From assembly GCF_013179805.1 (NCBI RefSeq), contig NZ_SRRZ01000092.1, positions 1 through 30,708 of the forward strand: 30,708 nt of DNA. Direction: 5' to 3'. A program made the translations under genes and the position numbers. The notes beneath the pieces were generated by a model, which did no database searches, was not told the origin of the DNA, and worked only from the letters and a program-made list of their open reading frames with translations. Each line of letters opens with the position of its first letter. The stretch's first letter is position 1. Of this stretch, positions 7,799 to 16,810 are shown piece by piece. The DNA comes from Microcoleus asticus IPMA8. GTDB taxonomy: Bacteria; Cyanobacteriota; Cyanobacteriia; Cyanobacteriales; Microcoleaceae.

Positions 7799-10700
7799 CT
7801 ACAAGAGAGCAAAATCAGTGGCAGTAATCGCGCTTGCAGGCACATTGTTGAGAGTTGCCAAAAGTTGACCGGAACCAGTAACTCGGATCAGAGTAGAACT
7901 ATTTTCCGCAACAATGCTCAGTTGCGAGAAATTCAGACCACCCATTAAGCCGATCGAATCGAGACCGTATTGAAAGTCTACAATAGTCTCGCTGCCGAGG
8001 TCAATGCCCAACATAAATCGATCGTTCCCGGTACCTCCAATCAGAGTATCATTCCCTTGATCTCCAAACAAGAAATCGTCCCCAGCACTGCCAAGCAAAC
8101 TATCCTCATCCTTACCGCCGTAAAGAGTATCGTTCCCCGTTTCCCCGTTAACGGTATCCTGACCTTCATTGCCAAACAGCAAATCGTTGCCCAAACCGCC
8201 GCATATTTGGTCTTGTCCGCCAGCAGAACCAATGGGAAGAGGACTACCAATATCCCCGTACACTGTATCTTCCCCCTCGCCACCGCAGATAGTATCGCTG
8301 CCTTCATCGCCAAATAGAAGATTGCTGCCCAATTGGCCGAAAACTAAGTCATCGCCCTTGCCGGCACGCACTGTATCATCACCGTCACCGCCTGCGATCG
8401 TATCTTGATTTTTCTCCCCGCTGAGGAAGTCATCGCCCGCCAAACCGAAGACCAAATCATTGCCAGTCAAATCCGGGTCGAACGGGTTAATAGTTCCCCC
8501 GTAGATAATATCGTTACCCTGGTCGCCAATTAAAGTATCGCTCTCTTGGTCGCCAAAAATAATGTCGTCATCTTTGCCGCCGTAAACAACATCCTCGTTC
8601 TTGCCTGCAAAGATTAAATCATCTCCAGCAACCCCATTTAGGTAATCATTACCCTCATTGCCAAACACCAAGTCGCGGTCTATATCTGGGCCAACCGGGA
8701 AAGCACTGTTAAGTCCGCCGTAAACATTATCATTGCCCCGCAACCCTGCCAACAAATCATCGCCGTCAAAACCATTTATTTCGTCACCGTTATTAGTGGC
8801 GAGAATAGTGTCGTTGCCGTTAGTACCGTTGCGGCTATTAGTGACAGAACTCGGGCCGCGAACACTGCCAATGCTGGGCAAAACAATTTGTTCACAAATG
8901 CACTCAGCATCTTGTCCTGCTTGCGGTGGCGGTTGCACTTGGGCGAAGGAATTGCCAAAGTTAATATTGCTAACATTAGTGCCGCTGACAGCAATAATAT
9001 CAGCAGGATTGGCAGTAGTTTGCGTCCAACCCGGTTGATTAACTTCCCGAACTTGATAAGTTCCCGGTCCTAAATTAGCTAAACTGTAGCTACCCAAACT
9101 ATCAGTTGAAGTGTTAACTTCTCCAGCATCTAAAGAGTCATTGCTGTTAGCGTCAAGGAAGATTTGCCAGTTCGGCAACAGCGGTTCTTGAGTGTCCAAA
9201 ACCCCATTGTTATTGAGGTCATTAAACTTGCTGCCAGAGATGCTAATATTTTGGAAATTGCCGAAATTAACGTTCGATTGACTTTCGCCACTACCGAGAT
9301 TAATCGGCGCGGGATTAGTAGTCGTTTGCGTCCAACCAGTCTGCTGCACTTCCCGCACGTTGTAAGTGCCAGGGTTGAGGTTGTTGAAGCTGTAATTGCC
9401 AGAACTGTCAGTGGTAACAGCAGTTTCGCCCGAATCTAAAGAGTTGTTGCCGTTAGCGTCGAGGAAAATTTGCCATCCCGAAAGACCGATTTCCTCCGAC
9501 TCCTGAGTGCCGTTGCCGTTGCCGTCGTTGAATTTAAGACCGCTGATGCTGCCTTGTTGCACGGGAGTGGGAGTCGGAGTTGGAGGCGGTGTCGGAGTCG
9601 GAGTCGGAGGCGGTGTCGGAGTCGGAGGCGGAGTCGGAGTCGGAGTTGGAATAGGTATTGCTTGGTTGCCGAAATTCACTGTAGCAGGAGTAGTTTGACC
9701 GGCTGTCAGTGTGACGGCAACCGGGTTAGCCGTAGTTGTTTGGCTTCCAGCCGGTACAACTTCCCGGACGTTGTAAGTGCCTGCGGGCAAGTTGGGGAAA
9801 GTGAAACTGCCACTAGGATTAGTACCCGTGGTAACGGAAGTTTCACCTGTATCTAGAATGCCGTCGTTGTTGGTGTCGAGGAAAATCGTAACTCCGGGGA
9901 CGCCAAGTTCTCCGGCAGCTTGAGTGCCGTTGCCGTCGGTGTCGTTAAATTTAATCCCGGTGATGCTGCCCAGCGGTACGGGTATTGCTTGGTTGCCAAA
10001 ATTAACTGTAGCAGGAGTAGTTTGACCTGCTGCTAGCGTCACCGAAACCGGGTTGGGAGTTGTTGGCTGACTGTTTGCCGGCAAAACTTCCCGGACGTTG
10101 TAAGTAGCTGCGGGCAAGTTGGGGAAAGTGAAGCTGCCATTAGCATCGCTGGTTGTCGAAGTTTCTCCGGCACCGAGAATGCCGTCGTTGTTGGTGTCGA
10201 GGAAAATCGTAACTCCGGGGATGCCAAGTTCTCCGGCTGCTTGAGTACCGTTGCCGTCGGTGTCGTTAAATTTAATCCCGGTGATGCTGCCCAGTACGGC
10301 GGGTATTGCTTGGTTGCCAAAATTAACTGTAGCAGGAGTAGTTTGACCAGCAGCCAGCGTCACTGCAACCGGGTTAACCGTAGTTGTTTGGCTTCCAGCC
10401 GGTACAATTTCCCGGACGCTGTAAGTAGCTGCGGGCAAGTTGGGGAAAGTAAAGCTGCCGTCAGCGGCGGTAGTTGCGGAAGTTTCGCCGGCACCGAGGA
10501 TGCCGTTACCGTCAGTGTCAAGGAAAACTGTAACTCCGGGGACGCCAAGTTCTCCGGCAGCTTGAGTACCGTTGCCGTCGGTGTCGTTAAATTTAATCCC
10601 GGTGATGCTGCCCAGTACGGTGGGTATTGCTTGGTTGCCAAAATTAACTGTAGCAGGAGTAGTTTGACCTCCTGCCAGAGTCACCGAAACCGGGTTGGGA

Positions 10701-13381
10701 GTTGTTGGCTGGCTGCTGGCCGGTACAACTTCCCGGACGCTGTAAGTACCTGCGGGCAAGTTGGGGAAAGTAAAGTCACCGTTGGCCCCGGTAGTTGCGG
10801 AAGTTTCGCCGGCACCGAGGATGCCGTCACCGTTTGTGTCGAGAAAAACAGTAATTCCGGGGACGCCAAGTTCTCCGGCAGTTTGAGTACCGTTGCCGTC
10901 AATGTCGTTAAATTTAATCCCGGTGATGGTACTCAGCGGTACGACAACGGGAACAGGCTGTGCGGAAAATTCCGAGGTGTTGCCGGCGGCGTCTGTTGCT
11001 GTCGCGGTGATTAATTGGCCTGCGGTGACTGCTGCTGGGAAAGTTTGATTGAAAGCAGCGTTGCCGGCGGCGTCAGTAGTTACCGGGACAGAAGCGATGA
11101 AGGTTTGACCTTGGGTGCCGGGGGGGGTGTTAGCAAAAAATTGCAGGGTGAAGTTGGTATTGGAGGTGCTGTTGTAAGTTCCCGCGACGGTGACGCTGCC
11201 AGCACTGGCGGTAGCGGTAGTGAGTACGGGAGTGTTTAGGAGGTTGTTTGCACCGGTGTCGGCGTCGCCCGCATCGTTGGCGGTGATGCCGTTGTTGCCG
11301 AGGTCGATGCCGATGCCGATGTTGGCGAAGATCGAGTTGTTTTGGATGCTGTTGCCGGTACCGGAGGCAACAGCTACGCCGATATTGCCGTTGTTGGCGA
11401 TGATATTTCCTTCACCTGCTGCTGTACCGCCGATCGCATTATTAGTTGCCGCAGCGGTAATCTGTACTCCGATCGAGCTATTGCCTAAGGGGCTAGTACC
11501 GTTGGCTGCGACGCCGATGAAATTGCCCCGCAAAGTGTTGCCTGTTGCAGAGGCGCCTGTAATCTGCACGCCTAAACCTGCGCTGAGGCTGCTGTTGCCG
11601 GAAATGATATTGCCAGCGCCTGCGGCACTACCGCCGATCGTATTGCTGGGTGCATTGTCTACAACTACACCAATACTGTTTGCCAAGGCAGCAGTGCCGG
11701 CGGCGTTGGTGCCGATGTAGTTGCCGAGTACAGAGTTGAGAGTGGCATTGGCGTTGAGAATTTGCACGCCGAAACCGTCATTACCGGAAATGATGTTGCG
11801 ATCGCCTGCTGCAGTCCCGCCGATCGTGTTGCTGGCAGCATCCTGTATGAGCACGCCAGTCAAGGTGTTGCCCAAGTCTGCGGTGCCGTTGACATCTGTG
11901 CCGATGAAGTTGCCCAGCACAGTGTTGCCTGTGGCAGCGTTGCTGGTAGCAGGGCTGTTTTGAATGAGTACACCGAAGGCATTATTGCCGGAAATGATGT
12001 TGCGCGCACCTGCGGTATTTCCGCCGATCGTGTTGTTGGGCGCATTCTGAATAGCCACGCCAAAACCGACGTTGCCCAAGTCTGCGGTACCGTTGATGTC
12101 GGTGCCGATGAAGTTGCCCAGCACAGTGTTGCCTGTGGCTGTGGCACCATCGATAAACACGCCAGCGCTGCCATTGCCAGAAATCAAGTTGCGATCGGCT
12201 ACTGTGGTTCCGCCAACGATATTGTTAGAGCCGCCCGATATTTGCACGCCCGTCAAGGTATTGGGCAACGCAGCAGTACCAGCAGCGTTGGTGCCGATGA
12301 TGTTCCCCAGCACTCGGTTGCCTGTGGCACCTGCGGCATTGATTAACACGCCGAAAGCATCGTTGCCGGAAATGATATTCCGATCGCCCGCAGCAGTCCC
12401 GCCGATCGTGTTGCCCGGTGCATTGTCAACTACTACGCCACTGCCACCGTTGCCCAAGTCTGCGGTACCGTTGGAATCGGTGCCGATGTAGTTGCCGAGT
12501 ACAGAGTTGCCTGTGGCGGTATTACCTAAAATGAAGATTCCAGAACCCTGAAAGCGATTGATTGCCAGTCCCCGAATGGTGCTGCCACTGCCGGTAATGA
12601 GTATGCCGTTGGTGGTAGCCCCCGCATTGGTTCCATCGAGTTGGATCAGCGGGGTGCCGGCGAATCCTGGCTGAGAGGTGCCGTCGATGCTTACGGCCTC
12701 GGTAATTATTGGCAAAGAAGTGAGGAGCGCGATCGTCTGAACGCCTGCTGCGGGAATGTTGAAGTTAATAATATCCGCCCCAGCAAGGGCATTGGCTTGA
12801 GTAATTGCATCTCGCAGCGAACCAGCCCCAGCGTCAGCGGTATTAGTCACAGTAAAAGTAGCCAATGTGTGTCCATAGGCTGCCATTACTTCTGGCTCGA
12901 TCGCCAATCCTGTTCTAATCGCTCCAGTAGCGTATTCAAGTACCCAGTTTCCGCCTTTTTGGGCACTCCCGGTAATATCTGCAGAAGCAGCAATATTAGC
13001 TTTTGTTAACTTGCTCAGCTTTTGTACAAACGCTTCTCCTTTTTTACCTGCTGCTACGTTACATCCGTATAGCAGAATTTCAAATCGATTTTGAATTGAG
13101 TTGACAGATGACGAAAACCACCGTTTAAAACTGTCGCGATATGTTTCTAAATTGTCGGAATTCAGGCTAGTTTGCCCTAGCTGCAAACTTCCCGATTCCC
13201 CGTGAGAAATAATGTGAACGCTTTCTATACCTTTGCGGCTCTGCAATGCTTCGGCAATTTGTTCGATGCCGTCACGCGCCCGATCGACTAAAATTACCTC
13301 TGTACCCGTTTTAACTCCTGCGGCCAGACTTTGCCAATCTTCAACTGCTGAATCTACGAAGACTATTTGTAGGTTTTTCAT
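7799..13381 (-). CDS. Giant secreted DUF4347 / beta-helix / SdrD-B / RTX surface protein
   Basis: About 1860 residues. In order: a DUF4347 domain (1-165) with VHIISHGESGSLQLG (His60) and LLYGCNVAAG (Cys107), a His/Cys pair reminiscent of clan CD cysteine peptidases; a parallel beta-helix region (about 170-705) built of repeats like NTIGGTAAGDRNIISGN; an Ig-like adhesion domain (about 710-815); four SdrD-B-like domains (GSITGIKFNDTDGNGTQ..VNFGNQ); a (PT/PPP)n linker (about 1242-1273); two more SdrD-B-like domains; RTX calcium-binding nonapeptides (GNDTLYGG, about 1505-1805); and an RTX-type C-terminus. Such proteins leave through type I secretion and decorate the cell surface or sheath; the role may be adhesion or gliding. 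MKNLQIVF at 13381 has GGGGGA upstream; another ATG at 13402 adds seven residues. No frameshift is seen despite the repeats. Confidence 0.85.
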   Translation of the reverse strand: MKNLQIVFVDSAVEDWQSLAAGVKTGTEVILVDRARDGIEQIAEALQSRKGIESVHIISHGESGSLQLGQTSLNSDNLETYRDSFKRWFSSSVNSIQNRFEILLYGCNVAAGKKGEAFVQKLSKLTKANIAASADITGSAQKGGNWVLEYATGAIRTGLAIEPEVMAAYGHTLATFTVTNTADAGAGSLRDAITQANALAGADIINFNIPAAGVQTIALLTSLPIITEAVSIDGTSQPGFAGTPLIQLDGTNAGATTNGILITGSGSTIRGLAINRFQGSGIFILGNTATGNSVLGNYIGTDSNGTADLGNGGSGVVVDNAPGNTIGGTAAGDRNIISGNDAFGVLINAAGATGNRVLGNIIGTNAAGTAALPNTLTGVQISGGSNNIVGGTTVADRNLISGNGSAGVFIDGATATGNTVLGNFIGTDINGTADLGNVGFGVAIQNAPNNTIGGNTAGARNIISGNNAFGVLIQNSPATSNAATGNTVLGNFIGTDVNGTADLGNTLTGVLIQDAASNTIGGTAAGDRNIISGNDGFGVQILNANATLNSVLGNYIGTNAAGTAALANSIGVVVDNAPSNTIGGSAAGAGNIISGNSSLSAGLGVQITGASATGNTLRGNFIGVAANGTSPLGNSSIGVQITAAATNNAIGGTAAGEGNIIANNGNIGVAVASGTGNSIQNNSIFANIGIGIDLGNNGITANDAGDADTGANNLLNTPVLTTATASAGSVTVAGTYNSTSNTNFTLQFFANTPPGTQGQTFIASVPVTTDAAGNAAFNQTFPAAVTAGQLITATATDAAGNTSEFSAQPVPVVVPLSTITGIKFNDIDGNGTQTAGELGVPGITVFLDTNGDGILGAGETSATTGANGDFTFPNLPAGTYSVREVVPASSQPTTPNPVSVTLAGGQTTPATVNFGNQAIPTVLGSITGIKFNDTDGNGTQAAGELGVPGVTVFLDTDGNGILGAGETSATTAADGSFTFPNLPAATYSVREIVPAGSQTTTVNPVAVTLAAGQTTPATVNFGNQAIPAVLGSITGIKFNDTDGNGTQAAGELGIPGVTIFLDTNNDGILGAGETSTTSDANGSFTFPNLPAATYNVREVLPANSQPTTPNPVSVTLAAGQTTPATVNFGNQAIPVPLGSITGIKFNDTDGNGTQAAGELGVPGVTIFLDTNNDGILDTGETSVTTGTNPSGSFTFPNLPAGTYNVREVVPAGSQTTTANPVAVTLTAGQTTPATVNFGNQAIPIPTPTPTPPPTPTPPPTPTPTPPPTPTPTPVQQGSISGLKFNDGNGNGTQESEEIGLSGWQIFLDANGNNSLDSGETAVTTDSSGNYSFNNLNPGTYNVREVQQTGWTQTTTNPAPINLGSGESQSNVNFGNFQNISISGSKFNDLNNNGVLDTQEPLLPNWQIFLDANSNDSLDAGEVNTSTDSLGSYSLANLGPGTYQVREVNQPGWTQTTANPADIIAVSGTNVSNINFGNSFAQVQPPPQAGQDAECICEQIVLPSIGSVRGPSSVTNSRNGTNGNDTILATNNGDEINGFDGDDLLAGLRGNDNVYGGLNSAFPVGPDIDRDLVFGNEGNDYLNGVAGDDLIFAGKNEDVVYGGKDDDIIFGDQESDTLIGDQGNDIIYGGTINPFDPDLTGNDLVFGLAGDDFLSGEKNQDTIAGGDGDDTVRAGKGDDLVFGQLGSNLLFGDEGSDTICGGEGEDTVYGDIGSPLPIGSAGGQDQICGGLGNDLLFGNEGQDTVNGETGNDTLYGGKDEDSLLGSAGDDFLFGDQGNDTLIGGTGNDRFMLGIDLGSETIVDFQYGLDSIGLMGGLNFSQLSIVAENSSTLIRVTGSGQLLATLNNVPASAITATDFALL
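9563..9650 (-). repeat. Hexamer minisatellite encoding the Pro/Thr linker
   Basis: GGAGTC-type hexamers (with GGAGGCGGTGTC variants) repeat across this stretch. On the coding strand they give alternating Pro-Thr and Pro-Pro-Pro-Thr, a flexible extracellular linker between the two groups of SdrD-B domains. Length is expected to vary between strains by slippage. Confidence 0.8.
9654..10944 (-). repeat. Four tandem SdrD-B-coding units, period 321-327 bp
   Basis: The landmark GGTATTGCTTGGTTGCC recurs at 9654, 9981, 10302 and 10623, giving unit lengths of 327, 321 and 321 bp. The units agree closely at DNA level, including synonymous positions, which points to recent duplication or gene conversion within the surface-protein gene. 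Confidence 0.85.
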
Positions 13382-13899
13382 AATTACTGTTCCCCCATGC
13401 ACCTAATTAGGTTTTCAATTTGTTGTTTCCGTGCGATGATAGCCCCTATTTCAATCCACCACAAATACGGCTACCACAAAACCCGCCTTCAACTCAGTAA
13501 AAGTTGCACAGACAAAGCTTTACAATCATCTATTTCTGTGATTTTTTTCAATGTGTTGGAGCTGGAAAGTTGCTCGATCGCACTTTTTCATTCTCAACTT
13601 AAAAAAACCAGACCGCTGGTACAACTAGCTTGTTCCCGATTCCAGAAATGATTCAAAAAACATCAACATAATTTACACAACTTAATGTTATGTTTTTTAC
13701 TAAGTACACTTTTGTGAATAAGAATCCCACTTTACGCAAATTCCAAACCGAAAGAGTGGTAAGTATCCTGCAATTCTTCTATCTCAAATCTCAAACCGCA
13801 GGAATGGGATTTTGGCAAATCCAGCGTGTCCCTCATAACATAGAGGAATAGCCGCTAACATGGCATCATAGAAACTTGTCCCTCACATAATTGAAATCG
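13382..13899. other. Intergenic region between divergent genes, 518 bp
   Basis: AT-rich spacer between the surface-protein gene and mtnA; both promoters should lie here. Apart from the hairpin at 13655-13698 I see only a loose repeat TGTCCCTCA-n-ACATA (about 13828 and 13878). The plus-strand frame 13397-13651 has no coding character. No known riboswitch is recognisable. Confidence 0.4.
13655..13698. promoter_or_regulatory. AT-rich near-perfect dyad
   Basis: AAAAAACATCAACAT (13655-13669) pairs with ATGTTATGTTTTTT (13685-13698), 14 bp with one bulged C and a 15-nt loop. Its run of T makes it terminator-like in either direction. It sits in the middle of a divergent spacer, where a terminator is not needed, so it may be an operator or a small-RNA terminator. 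Confidence 0.4.
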
Positions 13900-14961
13900 A
13901 TGACCGCTCAAAACTCCCCCGTTTCCCCCGTCACTTGGAAAGAAGACCGAGTTGTGCTAATTGACCAAAACCGACTCCCCCAAGAATACGGTGTAGTTGA
14001 AATTAGCCGCTGCGAAGATATGGCTGAGGCGATTAAAACTATGATAGTCCGAGGTGCTCCGGCGATTGGGGTAGCCGCAGCTTACGGGATGTATTTGGGT
14101 GCGAGGGAAATCGAAACGGGCGATCGCACCGAATTTCTCGCTAAACTAGAAGAAGTTGGGGACTTATTGCGATCGACTCGTCCCACTGCGGTTAATTTGT
14201 TTTGGGCAATATCGCGAATGCTCAAAACAGCCGAGAAAACTAGCGGTTCCGTCGAACAAGTGCAAAAAACTTTGTTAGAAATGGCCAAAACTATTCAAGC
14301 AGAAGACTTGCAAACTTGTAAAGATATCGGCGACAAAGGTTTAGAAGTTCTGCCAGCTACACCCGAAAAATTGAACTTACTAACTCACTGCAATGCAGGT
14401 GCATTAGCAACAGCCGGCTACGGTACTGCTTTAGGTGTATTTCGTTCTGCTTGGCGAGAAGGAAGACTCGGAAGAGTTTTTGCAGACGAAACTCGGCCGC
14501 GTCTCCAAGGTGCCAAACTGACCACTTGGGAATGCGTGCAAGAAGGAATTCCCGTGACATTAATCGCCGACAATATGGCCGCTCACTGCATGAAACTCGG
14601 CATGATTCATGCAGTAGTTGTCGGTGCAGATAGAATCGCTGCTAATGGCGACGCTGCCAATAAAATTGGCACTTACAGTTTAGCAATTGTTGCCAAAGCT
14701 CACAACGTCCCGTTTTTTGTCGCTGCGCCTCTATCTACAATTGATTTTGAACTTTCCGACGGCAGCAAAATCCCTATTGAACAACGCGATCCAGTTGAAA
14801 TGTATCAAGTTGGAACTACGCGAATTTGTCCTGTGGGAGTAGAATTTTACAATCCCGCTTTTGACGTAACTCCGGCGGAATTAATATCGGGAATAATCAC
14901 AGAACACGGCACCGTTGCTCCTGGGGCATTGAAACAGTTTCAGGCAAAACAATTAGTTTAA
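13900..14961 (+). CDS. mtnA: S-methyl-5-thioribose-1-phosphate isomerase (methionine salvage)
   Basis: Converts methylthioribose-1-phosphate to methylthioribulose-1-phosphate, recycling the methylthio group left by S-adenosylmethionine use. The 353-residue length fits the family. Conserved blocks are RGAPAIGVAAAYGMYLG, LTHCNAGALATAGYGTALG, ADETRPRLQGAKLTTWE, VVGADRIAANGDAANKIGTY and PFFVAAPLSTID. Cys164 and Asp244 are the expected catalytic pair, and their spacing of 80 equals that in the Bacillus subtilis enzyme. The ATG at 13900 is preferred to a TTG at 13891. The next two genes follow with gaps of 4 and 3 bp, so an operon is likely. Confidence 0.95.
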   Translation: MTAQNSPVSPVTWKEDRVVLIDQNRLPQEYGVVEISRCEDMAEAIKTMIVRGAPAIGVAAAYGMYLGAREIETGDRTEFLAKLEEVGDLLRSTRPTAVNLFWAISRMLKTAEKTSGSVEQVQKTLLEMAKTIQAEDLQTCKDIGDKGLEVLPATPEKLNLLTHCNAGALATAGYGTALGVFRSAWREGRLGRVFADETRPRLQGAKLTTWECVQEGIPVTLIADNMAAHCMKLGMIHAVVVGADRIAANGDAANKIGTYSLAIVAKAHNVPFFVAAPLSTIDFELSDGSKIPIEQRDPVEMYQVGTTRICPVGVEFYNPAFDVTPAELISGIITEHGTVAPGALKQFQAKQLV

Positions 14962-14965
14962 TTAT

Positions 14966-15484
14966 ATGTTTCTCAACTGCTCATTCCACCTGGTATCTGT
15001 GAAAATCAGCAGGATTTATAGCAGCAACTGGCAGATCAAAGTTGCGATCGCAGCTCTAACTCTGCCAGTTGTTTTTAGTCCTGTCTCGGAAGCTCAAGTT
15101 TCACCAACGCTTAAAGCTAAGGAATCAGAAGCCAAAAAATTTGTGGGTTCGATGAATAAAGCTCAGCAAGTTTACTATGCTGAAAAAGCAGGTTTTACAA
15201 GTTCTGTTTCCAATCTATTGGTTTATATGGGTCTCCAAGTTAAACCTAACTCAGCCAATTACAGCTACTCGATTGGCATGGTGAAAAAAGGTGCTGTATT
15301 TAACTACGGAGTATCGAAGCAAGCTAATCTCAAAAGTTTTGTGGGGGGAGTCTTTTTGGTGGGAAACAAGACCCAAACAATCTTGTGTGTAAATGCTGCT
15401 CCTGGCAAGACTAAACCACCTAATCCAACTAATACCAAAGGGGTTTTAGAATGCGCTGTTGGTACAGCAAAACTTGCTCAATAA
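14966..15484 (+). CDS. Secreted GH-type pilin-like protein
   Basis: The body (SEAKKFVGSMNKAQQVYYAE...LQVKPNSANYSYSIGMVK) matches the cyanobacterial type IV pilin-like G/H family, in which this part follows a GFTLIE prepilin signal. Here that signal is replaced by an ordinary export signal, IKVAIAALTLPVVFSPVSEA followed by Q, so the product should be a soluble periplasmic or secreted relative rather than an assembled pilin. Two cysteines (ILCVN and LECAVG) near the C-terminus could form a disulphide. Length is 172 residues from ATG 14966; GTG 14999 (MKISRIYSS) would give a cleaner signal peptide. It is squeezed between mtnA and a rhodanese gene. Confidence 0.7.
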   Translation: MFLNCSFHLVSVKISRIYSSNWQIKVAIAALTLPVVFSPVSEAQVSPTLKAKESEAKKFVGSMNKAQQVYYAEKAGFTSSVSNLLVYMGLQVKPNSANYSYSIGMVKKGAVFNYGVSKQANLKSFVGGVFLVGNKTQTILCVNAAPGKTKPPNPTNTKGVLECAVGTAKLAQ

Positions 15485-15487
15485 ATT

Positions 15488-16345
15488 ATGTCTAATTTAC
15501 TGTGTAATTTAGCAAATAACTGGATAGTAAATGCAGATTTAGGTAAGCAATTACTGGAACAAAAAGCTACTCTGCTCGATGCTCGCGTACCTATTTTAAA
15601 ATGGTTTTGCCGTCTCCCGCCAGCTATTCCCGTAACTTGGCAGGAATTTTCGCGATCGGACTTTCCCCACAAGGGAAAAATTATCGAAAATAACACAGTG
15701 TTAACTCAAAAACTGCAAGCAATTGGTATTTGTCAAGACAAACCTGTCATAGTCGTTGCCGATTCCGTGAAAGGGTGGGGCGAAGACGGGCGAATTGTTT
15801 GGATGTTGCGGACTTTGGGACACGAAAAAGCAGTTTTTGTCGATGGAGGATATAGGGCTTTAATCAAAGCGGGAATTAATCGAATAAAAGCTGCAAACAA
15901 TCCACCGAAAACAGGAGATTTTGTAATATCTCGGCGCTCGACTTGGGAAATTCAGCGGGATGAATTGAAAGCTATTTTAGGCAATGATAATTTAGCAGTT
16001 ATTGACGCCAGAGAGCGGCGAGAATATGCAGGTAAAACGCCTTACGGAGAACAGCGGGGCGGCCACATTCGTGGTGCGGTTCACCTCTACTACAAACAGT
16101 TGATGGACAAACAAGGACAACTGCTGAGTCGTGGCGAGATTGTTGCTATTTTGCAGCAAAAAGGAGTTTCGCAGTCAACTCAAATTGTGAGTTATTGTAG
16201 TGGGGGAATTCGCTCTGCATGGTTGACTTGTGCCTTGACAGATGTGGGATTTTGTGCTAAGAATTATGCAGGTTCAATGTGGGAATGGTCGGCGTCGCCT
16301 GCAGATAGCTATCCCCTTTCAATCAGTCTTTCAGGGGCGGGCTAG
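15488..16345 (+). CDS. Two-domain rhodanese (sulfurtransferase)
   Basis: A 285-residue tandem rhodanese. The C-terminal domain carries the active loop CSGGIRS (Cys237-Ser243) after VSY, with the upstream LAVIDARERREYAGK and GGHIRGAVHL signatures of the fold. The N-terminal domain keeps the structural motifs (LLDARVPI, HKGKI, VVADSVKGWGEDGR) but has no loop cysteine, which is the normal division of labour in thiosulfate or mercaptopyruvate sulfurtransferases. It would transfer sulfane sulfur to cyanide or another thiophile in the cytoplasm. It starts 3 bp after the pilin-like gene. The stop codon lies inside a GC-rich hairpin that probably ends the transcript. Donor specificity cannot be told from the loop alone. 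Confidence 0.85.
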   Translation: MSNLLCNLANNWIVNADLGKQLLEQKATLLDARVPILKWFCRLPPAIPVTWQEFSRSDFPHKGKIIENNTVLTQKLQAIGICQDKPVIVVADSVKGWGEDGRIVWMLRTLGHEKAVFVDGGYRALIKAGINRIKAANNPPKTGDFVISRRSTWEIQRDELKAILGNDNLAVIDARERREYAGKTPYGEQRGGHIRGAVHLYYKQLMDKQGQLLSRGEIVAILQQKGVSQSTQIVSYCSGGIRSAWLTCALTDVGFCAKNYAGSMWEWSASPADSYPLSISLSGAG

Positions 16346-16356
16346 AAGCCCACCCC
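16334..16356. terminator. GC-rich hairpin at the end of the rhodanese gene
   Basis: GGGGCGGGCT (16334-16343) pairs with AGCCCACCCC (16347-16356), ten pairs with one C-A mismatch and a 3-nt loop. It overlaps the TAG stop. No T-run follows directly, so it could also be a dispersed palindrome. Confidence 0.5.
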
Positions 16357-16378
16357 ACAAGAAAATTTAATGTTTGTG

Positions 16379-16400
16379 GAACAGGCCGGAAAGCCTGTTC
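16379..16400. repeat. Small perfect palindrome GAACAGGC-n6-GCCTGTTC
   Basis: An 8-bp perfect stem with loop CGGAAA, between convergent genes (rhodanese and the small conserved gene). This sequence type is a dispersed palindrome I associate with filamentous cyanobacteria. It may add to termination from both sides. Confidence 0.5.
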
Positions 16401-16462
16401 TTGAGAATGGCATCTGAACTCAGATTCAACCTATTAACTACAAACGATCGAGGTTGAGAATT

Positions 16463-16810
16463 TCAACCGACTTGTTCGATATACTGAGCGAGATCGTCGC
16501 GCAGGCGGCTGAGTTCGGCTTCGGTGGTCACGCGCACGCGATCGTCCCTAACCGTAATCAGCACTTTCGCAGCAAAAGGAGTTGGCCAGATATTCGGGTT
16601 GCAGAAAACCTCCACAAAGACATCTCCTGCATAGCGATATTCCATGGGTTTTTGGGGAGAAGCTTTAGCGCCAGCGGTTTTGGCTGCTACAGCTTTCAAG
16701 CTTTCCATCAAAGCTGCAATTTCGTTTTGCAAATCCCGCGCGGCTTGCGGGGAAAAGCTAAAGGAGACAGAACCTTCGACTAAATTCAGTGTCAGCGGAG
16801 AAAGAGACAT
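16463..16810 (-). CDS. Small conserved protein of unknown function
   Basis: A 115-residue soluble protein starting MSLSPLTLNLVEGSVSF. A TTG at 16816 would add two residues. It has a beta-rich start, a helical middle (ARDLQNEIAALMESLKAV), a disordered Ala/Lys/Pro linker, a second beta-rich part (VFVEVFCNPNIWPTPFAAKV) and a final helix (LRDDLAQYIEQVG). No catalytic motif is visible. I do not recognise the family, though the composition and GC are those of a native gene. It is convergent with the rhodanese gene and divergent from the CDF transporter. Confidence 0.6.
   Translation of the reverse strand: MSLSPLTLNLVEGSVSFSFSPQAARDLQNEIAALMESLKAVAAKTAGAKASPQKPMEYRYAGDVFVEVFCNPNIWPTPFAAKVLITVRDDRVRVTTEAELSRLRDDLAQYIEQVG

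Noticed and set aside
9507..9698. Plus-strand Val/Gly and Ser/Arg repeat peptides
   Set aside because: Products of the GGAGTC minisatellite, which encodes the Pro/Thr linker on the other strand.
9654..10944. Regularly spaced repeats as a CRISPR array
   Set aside because: Units are over 320 bp, coding, and without spacers. No array of 25-40-bp repeats was found anywhere in the window.
10241..12491. Long plus-strand frames (up to 257 codons) opposite the giant surface protein
   Set aside because: Antisense shadows of repeats; compositions are periodic and mirror the beta-helix and SdrD-B codons.
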